64,000 nucleotides of DNA from assembly GCA_027627225.1 (NCBI GenBank), contig CM051040.1, forward strand, positions 29,679,634-29,743,633. The letters run 5' to 3'. How positions within the stretch are numbered: position 1 is the stretch's first letter; the number at the start of each line of letters is the position of its first letter. The notes under the pieces are model-generated. The model saw only the letters and a program-made list of their open reading frames with translations, ran no database searches and had not been told where the DNA came from. Source of the DNA: Congeria kusceri. Taxonomy: Eukaryota > Mollusca > Bivalvia > Myida > Dreissenidae. Below, one piece after another: positions 34,575-45,240 of this stretch. The position numbers and the translations under genes were made by a program.

Positions 34575-34724
34575 CTTGTAGTGGCACCGGATGTAGAACT
34601 AGTGCAATGTATATAATAAAACCCTTGTAGTGGCACCGGATGTAGAACTAGTGCAATGTATATAATAAAACCCTTGTAGTGGCACCGGATGTAGAACTAG
34701 TGCAATGTATATAATAAAACCCTT
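34575..34724. repeat. Three perfect 49-bp tandem units
   Basis: The unit contains CTTGTAGTGGCACCGGATGT, then AGAACTAGTGCAATG and TATATAATAAAACC. The copies look identical by eye, implying a recent duplication. Confidence 0.9.
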
Positions 34725-34734
34725 GCATCATGCT

Positions 34735-35755
34735 TAATGTAATCATAGTTTTATTACTGCACATTTGCCGGACATTTGGGGAAATAATAGTTTCGTATAT
34801 GCACAAACGTGACAATGTCTGGTACTATAATGGTGTACGATTATGTCCATGTGCAGATACGTCTTATTTTGGACTGTTATTCCATGACTTATAACGACAT
34901 ATTTTCAATTAAAAGTATAATGCGCATGCAGATTGGGATGGGTGCTGTTTATATAGTCTGTATTGGGGCTTACAGAAGGTGTTTGCTTCTTTGTTGGTCT
35001 GACTTTCCATAAATAATTTACTAAAATCTGCATATCAAAATGTACGTGGGAATGTTCGAGTAAACGACAACTTTGCAAAAACCACGGATACATGGTTCAA
35101 AATATAACATCGATAAACGCCGTAATGCCCCAATTATATGTCATGTAAGGATGAAATTTATTGAAAGCACACGTTCAATTTTAAAAATATATCCTTTCTA
35201 TGAAAAGGCCGAGTATCATTATCGGCAGCTACTAATTAAAAGTCTGTGTTTACATGGAACAACAAGATGGCAACGATCCGTAACCCCTTGTATAACCTGT
35301 TACAGGCAAGTGATGAAACTTGCTACTATAATTTTATAAATTTCGTTTCAACGATTGTTCTCCCTTTCTGATTTCGTGGATCAATCTTACACTTTCGGAT
35401 ATATGGGTGCAATGCTTCCTGCGGCACTGGCCGCTATTGAACTGCAGATAAATTAAATTCAGTTTCTGAAATTCGTAAAATCACTTATAAAACTATTAAT
35501 ACATACAGCCGGATAAAGTTGTGCATGTAGAACAGAACCCATCGTAATAACAAAGCATCGCGTCCCTTTATTGTCCATTACTGTACTTTGTCCTGTCGTA
35601 AGTAGATATACGTTTGTATAAGTATTAATTATAATCACCTCAGAAATGTATCGTATTTTCCATCCTTCATCCCTGTCTCGTCAACCAGTAAAGGCGAAAC
35701 ATAATCATGCTAGTAGTCATCAAAAGCGTAAAAATCTATATCGATTCAAAGCGTT
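34735..35755. other. Non-genic DNA
   Basis: Short open frames only; no domain or splice pattern recognised. Confidence 0.35.
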
Positions 35756-35760
35756 TACTA

Positions 35761-36614
35761 TTAACGGGACTGTGTCAACGAAAAAGGCCTCAAGGAGGTA
35801 ATTTCTTTGAAAATATCTGAAATTAAGTTCTTAATAATGGCATATAGTAACGGTTAAAATAATGTACATTTATGGGGAAAAGAGTTTTCAGATTCTGAAA
35901 TAAAAAATCAATATATATATATATATCATGGATCGTGTTTGTTTGGCTCTTTTCATGTTTACAGTGTGACATCAGAATTATAACAATTTGATATAACCAT
36001 AGCTTACACAGCGCGACATCATAATTATAAACATTTTGTATAACCATAGCTTACACACTTACAGTGTGACAGCAGAATTATAAGCATTTTGTATAACCAT
36101 AGCTTACACACGTACAGTGTGACATCAGAATTATAAGGATTTTGTATAACCATAGCTTACACACTTACAGTTTGACATCAGAATTATAAGCATTTTGTAT
36201 ATCCATAGCTGACACACTTTCAGTGTGATATCAGAATTATAAGCATCTTGTATAACCATAGCTTAAACACTTACAATGTGACATCAGAGTTATAAGCATT
36301 TTGTGTAACCATAGCTTACACACTTACAGTGTGACAGTGCTTACACACTTCTCTTTACAAAGCAGAATAGCGCTATTGGTTGAAGCTCTGCCTACTGTTA
36401 TTTCGTCGTATGACTTCAAAGTCGTGAGTACGATACCCGCTTGGGCTTTTAATTTTTTTGAAACATTTCTGCAGATTTTTTAAATCAAATATCTTATGTA
36501 TTATATTCTTAATTATTTATTAAATGTACATATCTTAGTATATTACATTTCTATCATGTAATATCATTTATAATGCAATTTGAAACCAATTGTTCGTTGA
36601 CATAGTCCCTTTAA
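35761..36614. mobile_element. Inverted-repeat element with tRNA-like core (copy 2), expanded by internal tandem repeats
   Basis: The ends TTAACGGGACTGTGTCAACG and GACATAGTCCCTTTAA match the element at 16507-17021. The tRNA-like part lies on the plus strand at 36365-36455 (ATAGCGCTATTGGTTGAAGC, then GTCGTGAGTACGATACCC). Between 35960 and 36345 a ~53-bp unit (GACATCAGAATTATAAGCAT ... CATAGCTTACACAC) is repeated about seven times, which accounts for the extra length over copy 1. Confidence 0.7.
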
Positions 36615-36851
36615 GATGAATACGAGATATATGAACATGGTTTACATTGTCCATTTCTACATGAGTAAGATAACATGTTCATAACGATTATCGATGTACT
36701 CACTACCCCCTGGAGGCATACTAGAATTTATAATCTGTATTGTTCCTAATACTTTGCAATGTTGATGTCTCCCCTCTGGGATCGAGCATTCAGTATTCAA
36801 GTGAATTGCAGCGTATGTCAAACCGTGCGAAAAACATTACATTCACACGCC

Positions 36852-36909
36852 ATGAGCTTCAAGCTGAACTTAACAGTGTTTCTCCCTTTTGTGGTTTATC
36901 TTTATGCAG
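36852..36909 (+). CDS. Unpaired Ly6-like signal-peptide exon (C)
   Basis: An ATG is followed by 19 codons of a typical signal peptide (M-S-F-K-L-N-L-T-V-F-L-P-F-V-V-Y-L-Y-A) and a GTAAGT donor in phase 1, exactly like exon 1 of gene D. No exon 2 or 3 follows before the next signal exon at 39830. It could be an alternative first exon for gene D, 8.3 kb downstream, or an orphan left by partial duplication. Confidence 0.55.
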
Positions 36910-37189
36910 GTAAGTCATATCTTCGGCATTAAGAATGTTCATGCAAACTTTGGCATAATATATTTTCAGAGATGTACCTTGTATTGTACACCTTAAATGT
37001 ATTGGAAATTCGGTTTAGATTACCTTCTAAGTGTAAATCGACTTACATAAATCGAGTGTATAGTTGTAATCGGAAATATCTCTTGTTTGTTTTTATTCGT
37101 GAAATATGTTAAAATTCATTTATAAATGATATGGCACAATCTCTGAAATACATATTAAATTAGGTAAGGCAAACATATGTCTGTGTTTC

Positions 37190-37370
37190 GGGCAACCCGA
37201 CCCTACCTAGCGAAAACCCCGCGACCCTAAAGTTTTTAGCGCAGTTGTTTTCCGTGAAATCCGTATTCGTCAGATTTTATATAATTTTAAATGGTTTTCG
37301 ACCGAAACTCAAAAAGCTAAATCCCGACCCTACCTAACGTTTTTAAGACCTAGAAATACATAATTTATTG
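37190..37370 (+). repeat. Dispersed repeat with CCGACCCTACCTA motifs
   Basis: TCGGGCAACCCGACCCTACC followed by TAGCGAAAACCCC, and a second CCCGACCCTACCTAACG about 130 bp later. The first block is the complement of 15160-15200. Confidence 0.5.
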
Positions 37371-37473
37371 TTTGGCCTAATGTATGTTGTTTTTAGATCT
37401 GATGTATTTGATAATTAACCACTGTAGCCTTGCCAGAATTCTGCACCCTCGCAACACCAGAACAATTCATGCT

Positions 37474-37682
37474 ATGAGGCGTGTCGTGGAAAAACCGGGC
37501 TTAATGCATGTGCGTTAAGTGTCGTCCCTGATTAGCATGTGCAATCCGCACAGGGTAATCCAGGACGGCACTTTCCGCATACAGTAGATTTATGTTTAGA
37601 AGAGACTTCGTTGAAACAGAAAATACCATAAAAGCGGAAAGTGCCATCCTGGATAAGCCTGTGCGGACACGCCTTATTTATA
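37474..37682 (+). mobile_element. MITE family M2, diverged copy
   Basis: GAGGCGTGTCGTGGAAAAACC, TTAATGCATGTGCGTTAAGT, GGACGGCACTTTCCGC and CGGAAAGTGCCATCCTGG occur in the same order as at 51798-52065. The right end is truncated. Confidence 0.75.
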
Positions 37683-38073
37683 CTTGAATAGAACGAATAT
37701 TTCAACGGGGGCGTAATTCAATCATGCGTTCAATAAATAAATTCAATCAAAGAGTTGTCAAAAAAATTTAAGTCAAACTTGCATTTGTTTGCTTATGTCC
37801 TGGTGTACGACGCTTTGAAGAAAGATTATTTAAAATGTGGATTGAAACTAATGTAACTTTTCCGATAACACTCTTGGTTTCCTGGATATGATGATTCTTT
37901 GGCGGCGACGATGATAACTAATTTACCTAGTAATTTCGGATAGAAATCATTGCCCGAGCACTCTTTGTGTTGGTAATATATCAATAGTCTGTATAAAGTG
38001 GTCGCGTTACGTATGCACACAGATATCGTAAGATGATTCACTTGCATTGTTTTCTTTTTCGTAGTGGATTGTA

Positions 38074-39067
38074 CTGGCGCAAGGCCTAAATCCGCCACTT
38101 GCCTAAATCCGCCACCCCACCCGAAGAAGCGTTTTATTTTTTACAGGCGATTTCTGTTTTGTTGGTCTCAGTCAATCAGATACTTTCCCTTAACGATGCT
38201 GACGAGTTTTCATCTTGATATGTGCATAAATAAATATGTAATCCAATTATTTTGTACATAACACATAAATGCAAAGAAACTGCATGCGGGGAATCTATTT
38301 CATACTGCGCATGCGCAGTTTTGAGGCCCCCGCATTGTGTCCATGATAAAATTAAATTATCGAATTTTAATATTATGTCCATGTGTGTATGTACAGCAAA
38401 AAAAAAATAGCCATTATTCATTGGCATTACATACAATAAAAAGCGGTAAAAAAACTGCATATATAGAGCGCAAATATCTCGTTACTCAAAACCCTCATTA
38501 TTTGTCCCACTAGCACGAAGGGCCTCAGTTTCAGAACTATTTTATAAGAAAAAATGAGTATTGGGAAGAAATTGAAACATTGTATTAACAACAGACATTA
38601 AGCTGCTTAATATAGAAAATTAAACAAGAACAATAGCCAAATGTGGAATAAGCATGTCACGGCTCCTGATATACGATTTTCACCAAGCAACTTCGGATCA
38701 CCGTGTTTTTAAAACAATAGAAAATGAACCTTAAATAAACAAAAGTTAGAGTTTTGTCAATAGGAGTCAATAGAAGTTGCTTTGAAAACAGAATTCATAA
38801 AACATTATTATTTTCGACCAGTTTGAACATTTTAAAGAGGGGTGGCGGATTTAGGCACTCCCGCGCTCATTTGTTTACACTGTTTAGGCCTTCAATCATT
38901 ATAAATATTTTTCATTTGCCAAGTATTTGAAATGTAACCAAAACAAGCCAGCAAATGCACATTGAACCTAACTTGATTTATGTAAAGTTTTATGTCAATC
39001 GGTAAACAACTTGTGAAAATATCATAAAAATACCCCCCCAATGTGGCAGATTAAGGCACTGCGCCAG
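38074..39067. mobile_element. TA-flanked inverted-repeat element, ~1 kb
   Basis: The left end CTGGCGCAAGGCCTAAATCC and the right end, whose complement is CTGGCGCAGTGCCTTAATCT, are inverted with a few mismatches; TA flanks each side. A further GGTGGCGGATTTAGGCAC occurs internally at 38841-38858. No transposase is encoded. A non-autonomous mariner-like or related DNA element is likely. Confidence 0.65.
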
Positions 39068-39069
39068 TA

Positions 39070-39825
39070 AAGGGGTAAAATACAAACTGTAACGAATAGT
39101 TCTTGGTGCGTTGCAACATAGTCGTTCCAGTTCACAAAAATTGTATTGAAACGTAAAGCTCTTGCCGCGTAACAAAGTATATTTCGCAGTTCATGTAATA
39201 CACTGTAATAATAGCTCTAGCGGCGTGGCAACATAGTTATGCCATTTTGTCCATGGTTTTCTCATACATCCAAAATGCAACGAGTCTCACACTGACAAAT
39301 CAATTACGTGCAATTACAGAATAAAGACACACACTGGAACAATGCTTCCTTATATATAGGTCATAAAAGAACAATTATCACTTGCTGAATACTTTCGACA
39401 TAATCATTAATAATGATTTATAATGCCTTGACGTTTCTCACTTATTTTAACAACACTTTCGAATTATGACGATAAACTTAGACAAGTAAAGATTCTGTTC
39501 CCTCGCTGCTTTTCCCAAATAGCATTATATTGTAAAATTAATGAGGTCAAGATATGTGGTATTTTTGTGTACTCCTTTGCCCATTATAGTGTGTCACACA
39601 TATATCCTCGTGGAAATAAATTGAAAGCACTGAAATAAAACAGAGGTATATGCAGTTGTGCAGGAGGCACTTTCGTCATCCCGTAAACTTTAGATCACGT
39701 GATATATCCTTCACTTAGTCAGTATTGATCGAAGCAAAGTCCTCACTTACAGATGCGAAGTTATAAACATTTTTTAGTGCAACAAATGTGCAGCAGCATC
39801 TTTAACACCCCTAGTCTTAGCATTA
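39070..39825. other. Non-genic DNA upstream of signal exon C'
   Basis: It contains two imperfect copies of AGCTCT(T/A)G(C/C)(C/G)GCGT(A/G)(A/G)CAACATAG-like sequence near 39110-39240. No gene recognised. Confidence 0.35.
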
Positions 39826-39829
39826 AACA

Positions 39830-39902
39830 ATGTTCGCTCAGCCATGTTCGCCATGTTGTGTAACGTCATTGTCGTTGGCTTTTGTGATTTGTCTACTTGC
39901 GG
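39830..39902 (+). CDS. Unpaired Ly6-like signal-peptide exon (C')
   Basis: This 73-bp open exon runs from ATG to a GTGAGC donor in phase 1. Its second half (S-L-S-L-A-F-V-I-C-L-L-A) matches the hydrophobic core of gene D exon 1. Relative to gene D the nucleotides align with a 2-bp loss, and an upstream ATG in the new frame keeps the signal peptide open. It may be an alternative first exon of gene D (5.4 kb downstream) or an orphan. Confidence 0.5.
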
Positions 39903-41170
39903 GTGAGCAAAAACGGTCTTAGGAATTATTACCACTATTACAATTTTGCGATATTTTTTAAGATATTAATTTGATATCTTTACGTTGATATTAATTGCTT
40001 ATATTACGTTCAATATTCGATTAAGAGTTATACATGCATAGCGGCACATCCCCAAGACACATCAAGAATTCAAGATAAAAAACTCAATATAGAGCAATTA
40101 TACAATACTGGATTAAACCGCTTGTAAGAAAAGTTGTATTATATATTGTGCAACCATTATTGTTATCGATATTGAATATATCTGAACTGCCGTATAGGAT
40201 ACAACTACAACAGTCCTGCTGATAGCTGATAGCTGATAGCTGCTGGGTTGTGTTCGACAAAAGCAAAACACCAATCTGACTGATTTCTAAGACCAAAGGA
40301 AAATTGAAAAGGGTTCAACGTAATAGAAATGCGATTGCGATTCATTAAGACAACTATTTTACATCTAAATTATGTCTATCTGAGCTTTATTTATTTATTC
40401 TTTTATATAATTTTCATCGTTCAGCATGTTAATCGTTTTAGCATATTTTTGTAATCGTTTTTGATACTATTCATTTTGTGGCTTGTCATGTACTTATTTT
40501 TCCTCTTTTTATTTATTGTTAAATTATACGTAAACAAACGCCGTTTTGGCTGACACATTGGTATGACTTTTTTATCAACTGCAAAAAGTTAACTGCAAAC
40601 GATATAAATTTGAAAAGTAGTACTTAATCTTGGCTAACGATTGCTCTAGGCGCTGTCATTTGTACGTATATCACGTCGATGTGGTTAGCTTTATCAACTT
40701 AAAGGAATGTCACAACCTGTATGCATGAAGAGAAACGCTTTTCATTGTAATGAAACGAAATGTGTCAATGCCCTGTGCTCCAGAAGCTACATTGCACCCT
40801 ATTGATATTTCATAGAAATGTGACAGTTTAAAAATACTGCAAAATATACTTAATTGCTGACATAATATTTTATCATTATAATTTAATATGTGTGTCTCTT
40901 TGTCTGTGGCTGCCAGCTGTGAGAAATTTATAAACATGTACAACATGTTTCACTTTCATGTACCAAGTCATACCAAAACTTTTAACACCTTTAAAAAAAA
41001 AAATTAAATTAACTTATACCCGTCGTAGTGTGTAAACATCAATTGTCAGTGCCAAGTATAAAGATATTAAGTAACCAAATTTACTCAATATTGTTAAGAA
41101 CATGATACCAATAATGTTGTCTTAACAAATGTACATAAAATGAACCTCCACAATTACGTATTGTATTAAC
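39903..41170. other. Non-genic DNA; (CTGATAG)n near 40217-40240
   Basis: AT-rich, with a short GATAGCT tandem. No exon 2-like sequence (I-K-C-Y-x-C) was found between C' and gene D. Confidence 0.4.
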
Positions 41171-41173
41171 ATT

Positions 41174-41327
41174 GAACTGCATGCCAACGGAGACTGCAAA
41201 CAAATACATTGATTCAAGAGCCTACAACCAACAAACCAATGGGATAAAATGAACTGCATGCCAACGGAGACTGCAAACAAATACATTGATTCAAGAGCCT
41301 ACAACCAACAAACCAATGGGATAAAAT
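41174..41327. repeat. Perfect 77-bp tandem duplication
   Basis: GAACTGCATGCCAACGGAGA begins at 41174 and again at 41251. The two units look identical by eye. Confidence 0.9.
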
Positions 41328-41329
41328 AA

Positions 41330-42170
41330 ACGGCCAGATAATAGTCGTTGTTTAAAACACTGGCCCCTCTCTTAAATATCTGTGAAATATGCAAATGTGC
41401 GACAACAGCATGTATAAGACAATTACATGCCTTTGTGCACCTAGACGAAGTAGTATATCACCTCTCTGTCATATCTAGGTTTTAGTTAGTAAATACCACA
41501 AAACCGCAACAGAGTTTAAGGAGAGAATAATGTGAATATAGTTAAATGCTCCTACGCTTTCAATGCACCAATGACAATATACCTGCACATTTTTTTGTTG
41601 TTTAACGCATTATTTCTAGGTCAAAACATCACCATAAAATGGAACCTTTGGAATGATCAAACGTTCGTTACCCGGACCAATTCGATGGGGAGAAGCACAA
41701 GCTTTTAAAACTACTTTAAGCGATACACAGTATCTGAATTGGCGAAAGAAGTCAGACTTGCCTAATAATCTGCACAATTTTGCACATACACGTATCCTTG
41801 TCATTTTTTTACCTTCTCCGTCAGCAGTCCACAGTGAATGAATTGTAAAATTAAAAGGGTTGAAATGCACTACATTGGTCATAAACAAAAGCGTTTGACA
41901 AAAAAGTATTTTCGAGACTAGGGCTTTTAATTTTTAATTACCGATAGAAAATTCCATTTTGAAATAACATAGTTCGCATTGAATAAATGCAGGTTCATGT
42001 ACTTACTCTTTTAAAACCATTCAACATGCTGTTTACATGTTATTGTGCAATTGAATTGCTGTTATGATACGACATTCCGTATTACTCAACGCATTCATCA
42101 GGTGTGGGAACACAATGTCATCCAACGGCTGTTTTGCCTTGTTTGTCGGTTCAATATCTAGTCAATTGGC
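41330..42170. other. Non-genic DNA
   Basis: Opposing short frames at 41616-41888 (minus) and 41653-41841 (plus) have no recognised domain or splice context. Confidence 0.35.
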
Positions 42171-42209
42171 ATCAGTAATTTGCGCATTCCCGGGCGTTTG
42201 CAAATAATA

Positions 42210-42715
42210 GGATAGCCGGGCTTAATGCATGTGTTGAAAGTGTCGTCCCGGATCAGCCTGTGCAGTCCACCTATATGTGGAAAGCTTGATATTTACGAAA
42301 TAGCAGTTATGAGTCACGTTTGAGAATACGATTTATTGGAAGGCATTGAGTAATCAGGTATGATTTGAAATACATTGTAAAATAATACACATATTCGGAT
42401 GTTTATGTAAGTACCAATCATCACAGGTGATTTTAGGCAATCGGTTATAACATTACGAACGAGAAAAACCACATGTTTTGGTCGGTATGCTCTTCTCAAA
42501 AATGATTTTTAAATTTGGATAATCTTACTTTAAATGTACTAGATACATATGAGGCGTGTCGTGGGAAACCCGGACTAAATGCATGTGCGTAAAGTGTCGT
42601 CACGGATCAGCCTTTTCAGTCTGCACTTTTCGCTTACAGTGGATTTAGGTTAAGAAGCGACATCCTTGAAACAGATAATACCATCAAAGCGGAAAGTGCC
42701 GTCCTGGAAAGGAAC
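42210..42715 (+). mobile_element. Two partial MITE family M2 copies (42210-42285 and 42548-42715)
   Basis: The first has CCGGGCTTAATGCATGTGTT and GTGTCGTCCCGGATCAGCCT. The second has GAGGCGTGTCGTGGGAAACC, GTAAAGTGTCGTCACGGATC and GCGGAAAGTGCCGTCCTGG. Both lack the full palindromic structure of 51798-52065. Confidence 0.7.
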
Positions 42716-42894
42716 CTGTTTACAGATTTGCTAATTGAAAACTTTCATTTTTTTGTCATAGGTCCCAAAAAGAACATTACATTATATATAAACAAGCGAA
42801 ATAACAATACTGACAAAGAATTATATTGGAAATATAGTTTCGTTTATGAAAAATCATCAGTTGAAATTGGTAAATTTTTTAAACGTTTGTAACG

Positions 42895-44090
42895 CTGTTC
42901 ATCGGTATTGTGGAAAACTCGTGTATGACTGACATAGCGTTAAAATTCACTACTATGCCTTTAAGCCGGAATGGCCGAGTGGTCGGCATTGTGGAAAACT
43001 CGTGTATGACTTACATAGCGTTAACATTCACTACAATGCCTGTAATTCAGAATGGCCGAGTGGTCGGCATTGTGGAAAACTCGTGTATGACTTACATAGC
43101 GTTAACATTCACTACTATGCCTGTAAGTCAAAATGGCCGAGTGGTCGGTATTGTGGAAAACTCGTGTATGACTTACATAGCGTTAACATTCACTACTATG
43201 CCTGTAAGTCAAAATGGCCGAGTGGTCGGCATTGTGGAAAACTCGGGTATGAATTACATAGCGTTAACATTCACTACTATGCCTGTAAGTCAAAATGGCC
43301 GAGTGGTCGGTATTGTGGAAAACTCGTGTATGACTTACATAGCGTTAACATTCACTACAATGCCTGTAAGTCAAAATGGCCGAGTGGTCGGTATAGTGGA
43401 AAACTCGTGTATGACTTACATAGCGTTAACATTCACTACAATGCCTGTAAGTCAGAATGGCCGAGTGGTCGGTATTGTGGAAAACTCGTGTATGACTTAC
43501 ATAGCGTTAACATTCACTACAATGCCTCTAAGTCAGAATGGCCGAGTGGTCGGCATTGTGGAAAACTCGTGTATGACTTACATAGCGTTAACATTCACTA
43601 CTATGCCTGTAAGTCAGAATGGCCGAGAGGTCGGTATTGTGGAAAACTCGTGTTTGACTTAAATAGCGTTAACATTCACTACTATGCCTGTAAGTCAGAA
43701 TGGCCGAGTGGTCGGTATTGTGGAAAACTCTTGTATGACTTACATAGCGTTATCATTCACTACTATGCCTGTAAGTCAGAATGGCCGAGTGGTCGGTATT
43801 GTGGAAAACTCTTGTATGACTTACATAGCGTTAACATTCACTACAATGCCTGTAAGTCAAAATGGCCGAGTGGTCGGTATAGTGGAAAACTCGTGTATGA
43901 CTTACATAGCGTTAACATTCACTACTATGCCTGTAAGTCAGAATGGCCGAGTGGTCGGCATTGTGGAAAACTCGTGTATGACTTACATAGCGTTAACATT
44001 CACTACTATGCCTGTAAGTCAGAATGGCCGAGTAGTAAGCGCGATAGATTTTTGATTCCGGCGGTCGTAGGTTCCAGTTCCGGTAAATTC
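42895..44090 (+). repeat. 81-bp tandem satellite, ~14 units, ending in a tRNA-like sequence
   Basis: Each unit carries AATGGCCGAGTGGTCGG, an RNA polymerase III A-box match, then ATTGTGGAAAACTCGTGTAT, GACTTACATAGCGTTAACAT and TCACTACTATGCCTGTAAGT. The last unit (from ~44020) departs from the pattern and continues as a tRNA-like sequence with a B-box-like GGTTCCAGTTCC near 44070-44081. As 81 = 27 codons and the unit has stop-free frames, frames of 250 and 378 codons run through it. They lack any compositional sign of a real protein and are not annotated as genes. Confidence 0.9.
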
Positions 44091-44099
44091 AAATCTTTA

Positions 44100-45080
44100 A
44101 ACTGTTTATTTTCTGTACATAATACTTGTTTTAATTAGTCCAACTGCTTTAGTGTTTGCAGTTTATAAAACAGTAAATGTATTTTTAAAAGGAACGCACT
44201 TCTGTGGACAAGGCAATTAACAAAATCAGAAAATATCAATGTAATGGACAAATATTTTAAAAAGTGCTCCCCTTTTCATACATTATCGGATACCATTGCT
44301 TTAAATACTTTCGAATCAATTGCATCGGCTATAGCAGTGAGTTTATAATTCCCAGTGTCACATGTCTGTTGCTTGTACTTGTATAAACATCTCGTTAGTT
44401 TGGTGTGTTTTTGCCATTGCTATAAATAGTGTCTCACAAACATGACTGCATGAATAATCAATGAAACTGTGCGATTTCAGGGCGCATTCACAATGGCCAG
44501 GGTACCAGTCTGTTTGTTGGTCGTCAAAGACCGTTCATGTATTGTCTTTCAGTCGCTTAAGGGGTGTTGCGGCAGTTTTTGTTTTATTCCGGGTATAGTT
44601 TTCACCTTTAATGTTTATTCCAATACTATTGCGGTGACCTTCTTTAGTTTTATCGGTCACAAATAAATATAAAATTACGATTTCTTAGCATTTAGCTTCC
44701 GTACTGCATTTCTTTGGTATTGTTTGCGTTCATTCAATGTTAATTGTAATATATAAGCTTACATCATACCTTAATTTTGTAATTTTTATCTTTTGGGGGG
44801 ATTTGAGTTAGTTATGAGACACTCAGAAATTTAGCAGATTTTATGCATATGTGCGTGTTATATAATTGCAAAAAATCAAAACAAGATTGATTTATAACCA
44901 AATGTTTTTATTTTATTTTTCACTTAGTATTTGTTTGTATTCCTTGCAGACAAATAATCAAAATGATCTATTATTGAGACAAAAATAGCAACAACTGTAG
45001 CAACACTCCTGCAGAACAATCGGTGCAACGGCTCCCCCTCCCAATCCAAGAAAAGATATGTTAAAGTGTAAAACACTGCG
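44100..45080. other. Upstream region of gene D, no recognised gene
   Basis: An open frame at 44469-44666 after a TTTCAG-like sequence has no match to the Ly6-like exons and no recognised domain. The rest is AT-rich. Confidence 0.35.
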
Positions 45081-45088
45081 TGGCAAAG

Positions 45089-45122
45089 CCTTTAAGTTTG
45101 CGCATGGGCACACTAGCTCTTG
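45089..45122 (+). promoter_or_regulatory. Conserved block upstream of gene D exon 1
   Basis: The block containing CTTTAAGTTTGCGCATGGGC aligns with 20049-20082 upstream of the start-less signal exon. Conservation at a matching distance from two duplicated first exons suggests promoter or 5' UTR sequence. No clear TATA box was seen. Confidence 0.4.
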
Positions 45123-45240
45123 TATTTTGCAATTTTCGCTCAGCCGCGAATCCCGGACAGACGTATGATTTAAGTGAAACGTCTGTGGTGTGTTGTTAAT
45201 TGTCTGTAGGTAAACTGGAAGAAGAAAAAACTCGCACGTC

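Noticed and set aside
42910..44138. 250- and 378-codon frames with 27-residue repeats
   Set aside because: The 81-bp satellite period is a multiple of three without stops, so two different frames stay open at once. There is no signal peptide, domain or splice context, and the repeated part is a tRNA-like A box.
44469..44666. Possible extra exon after TTTCAG upstream of gene D
   Set aside because: It has no similarity to Ly6-like exons 1-3, no matching donor and no recognised domain.
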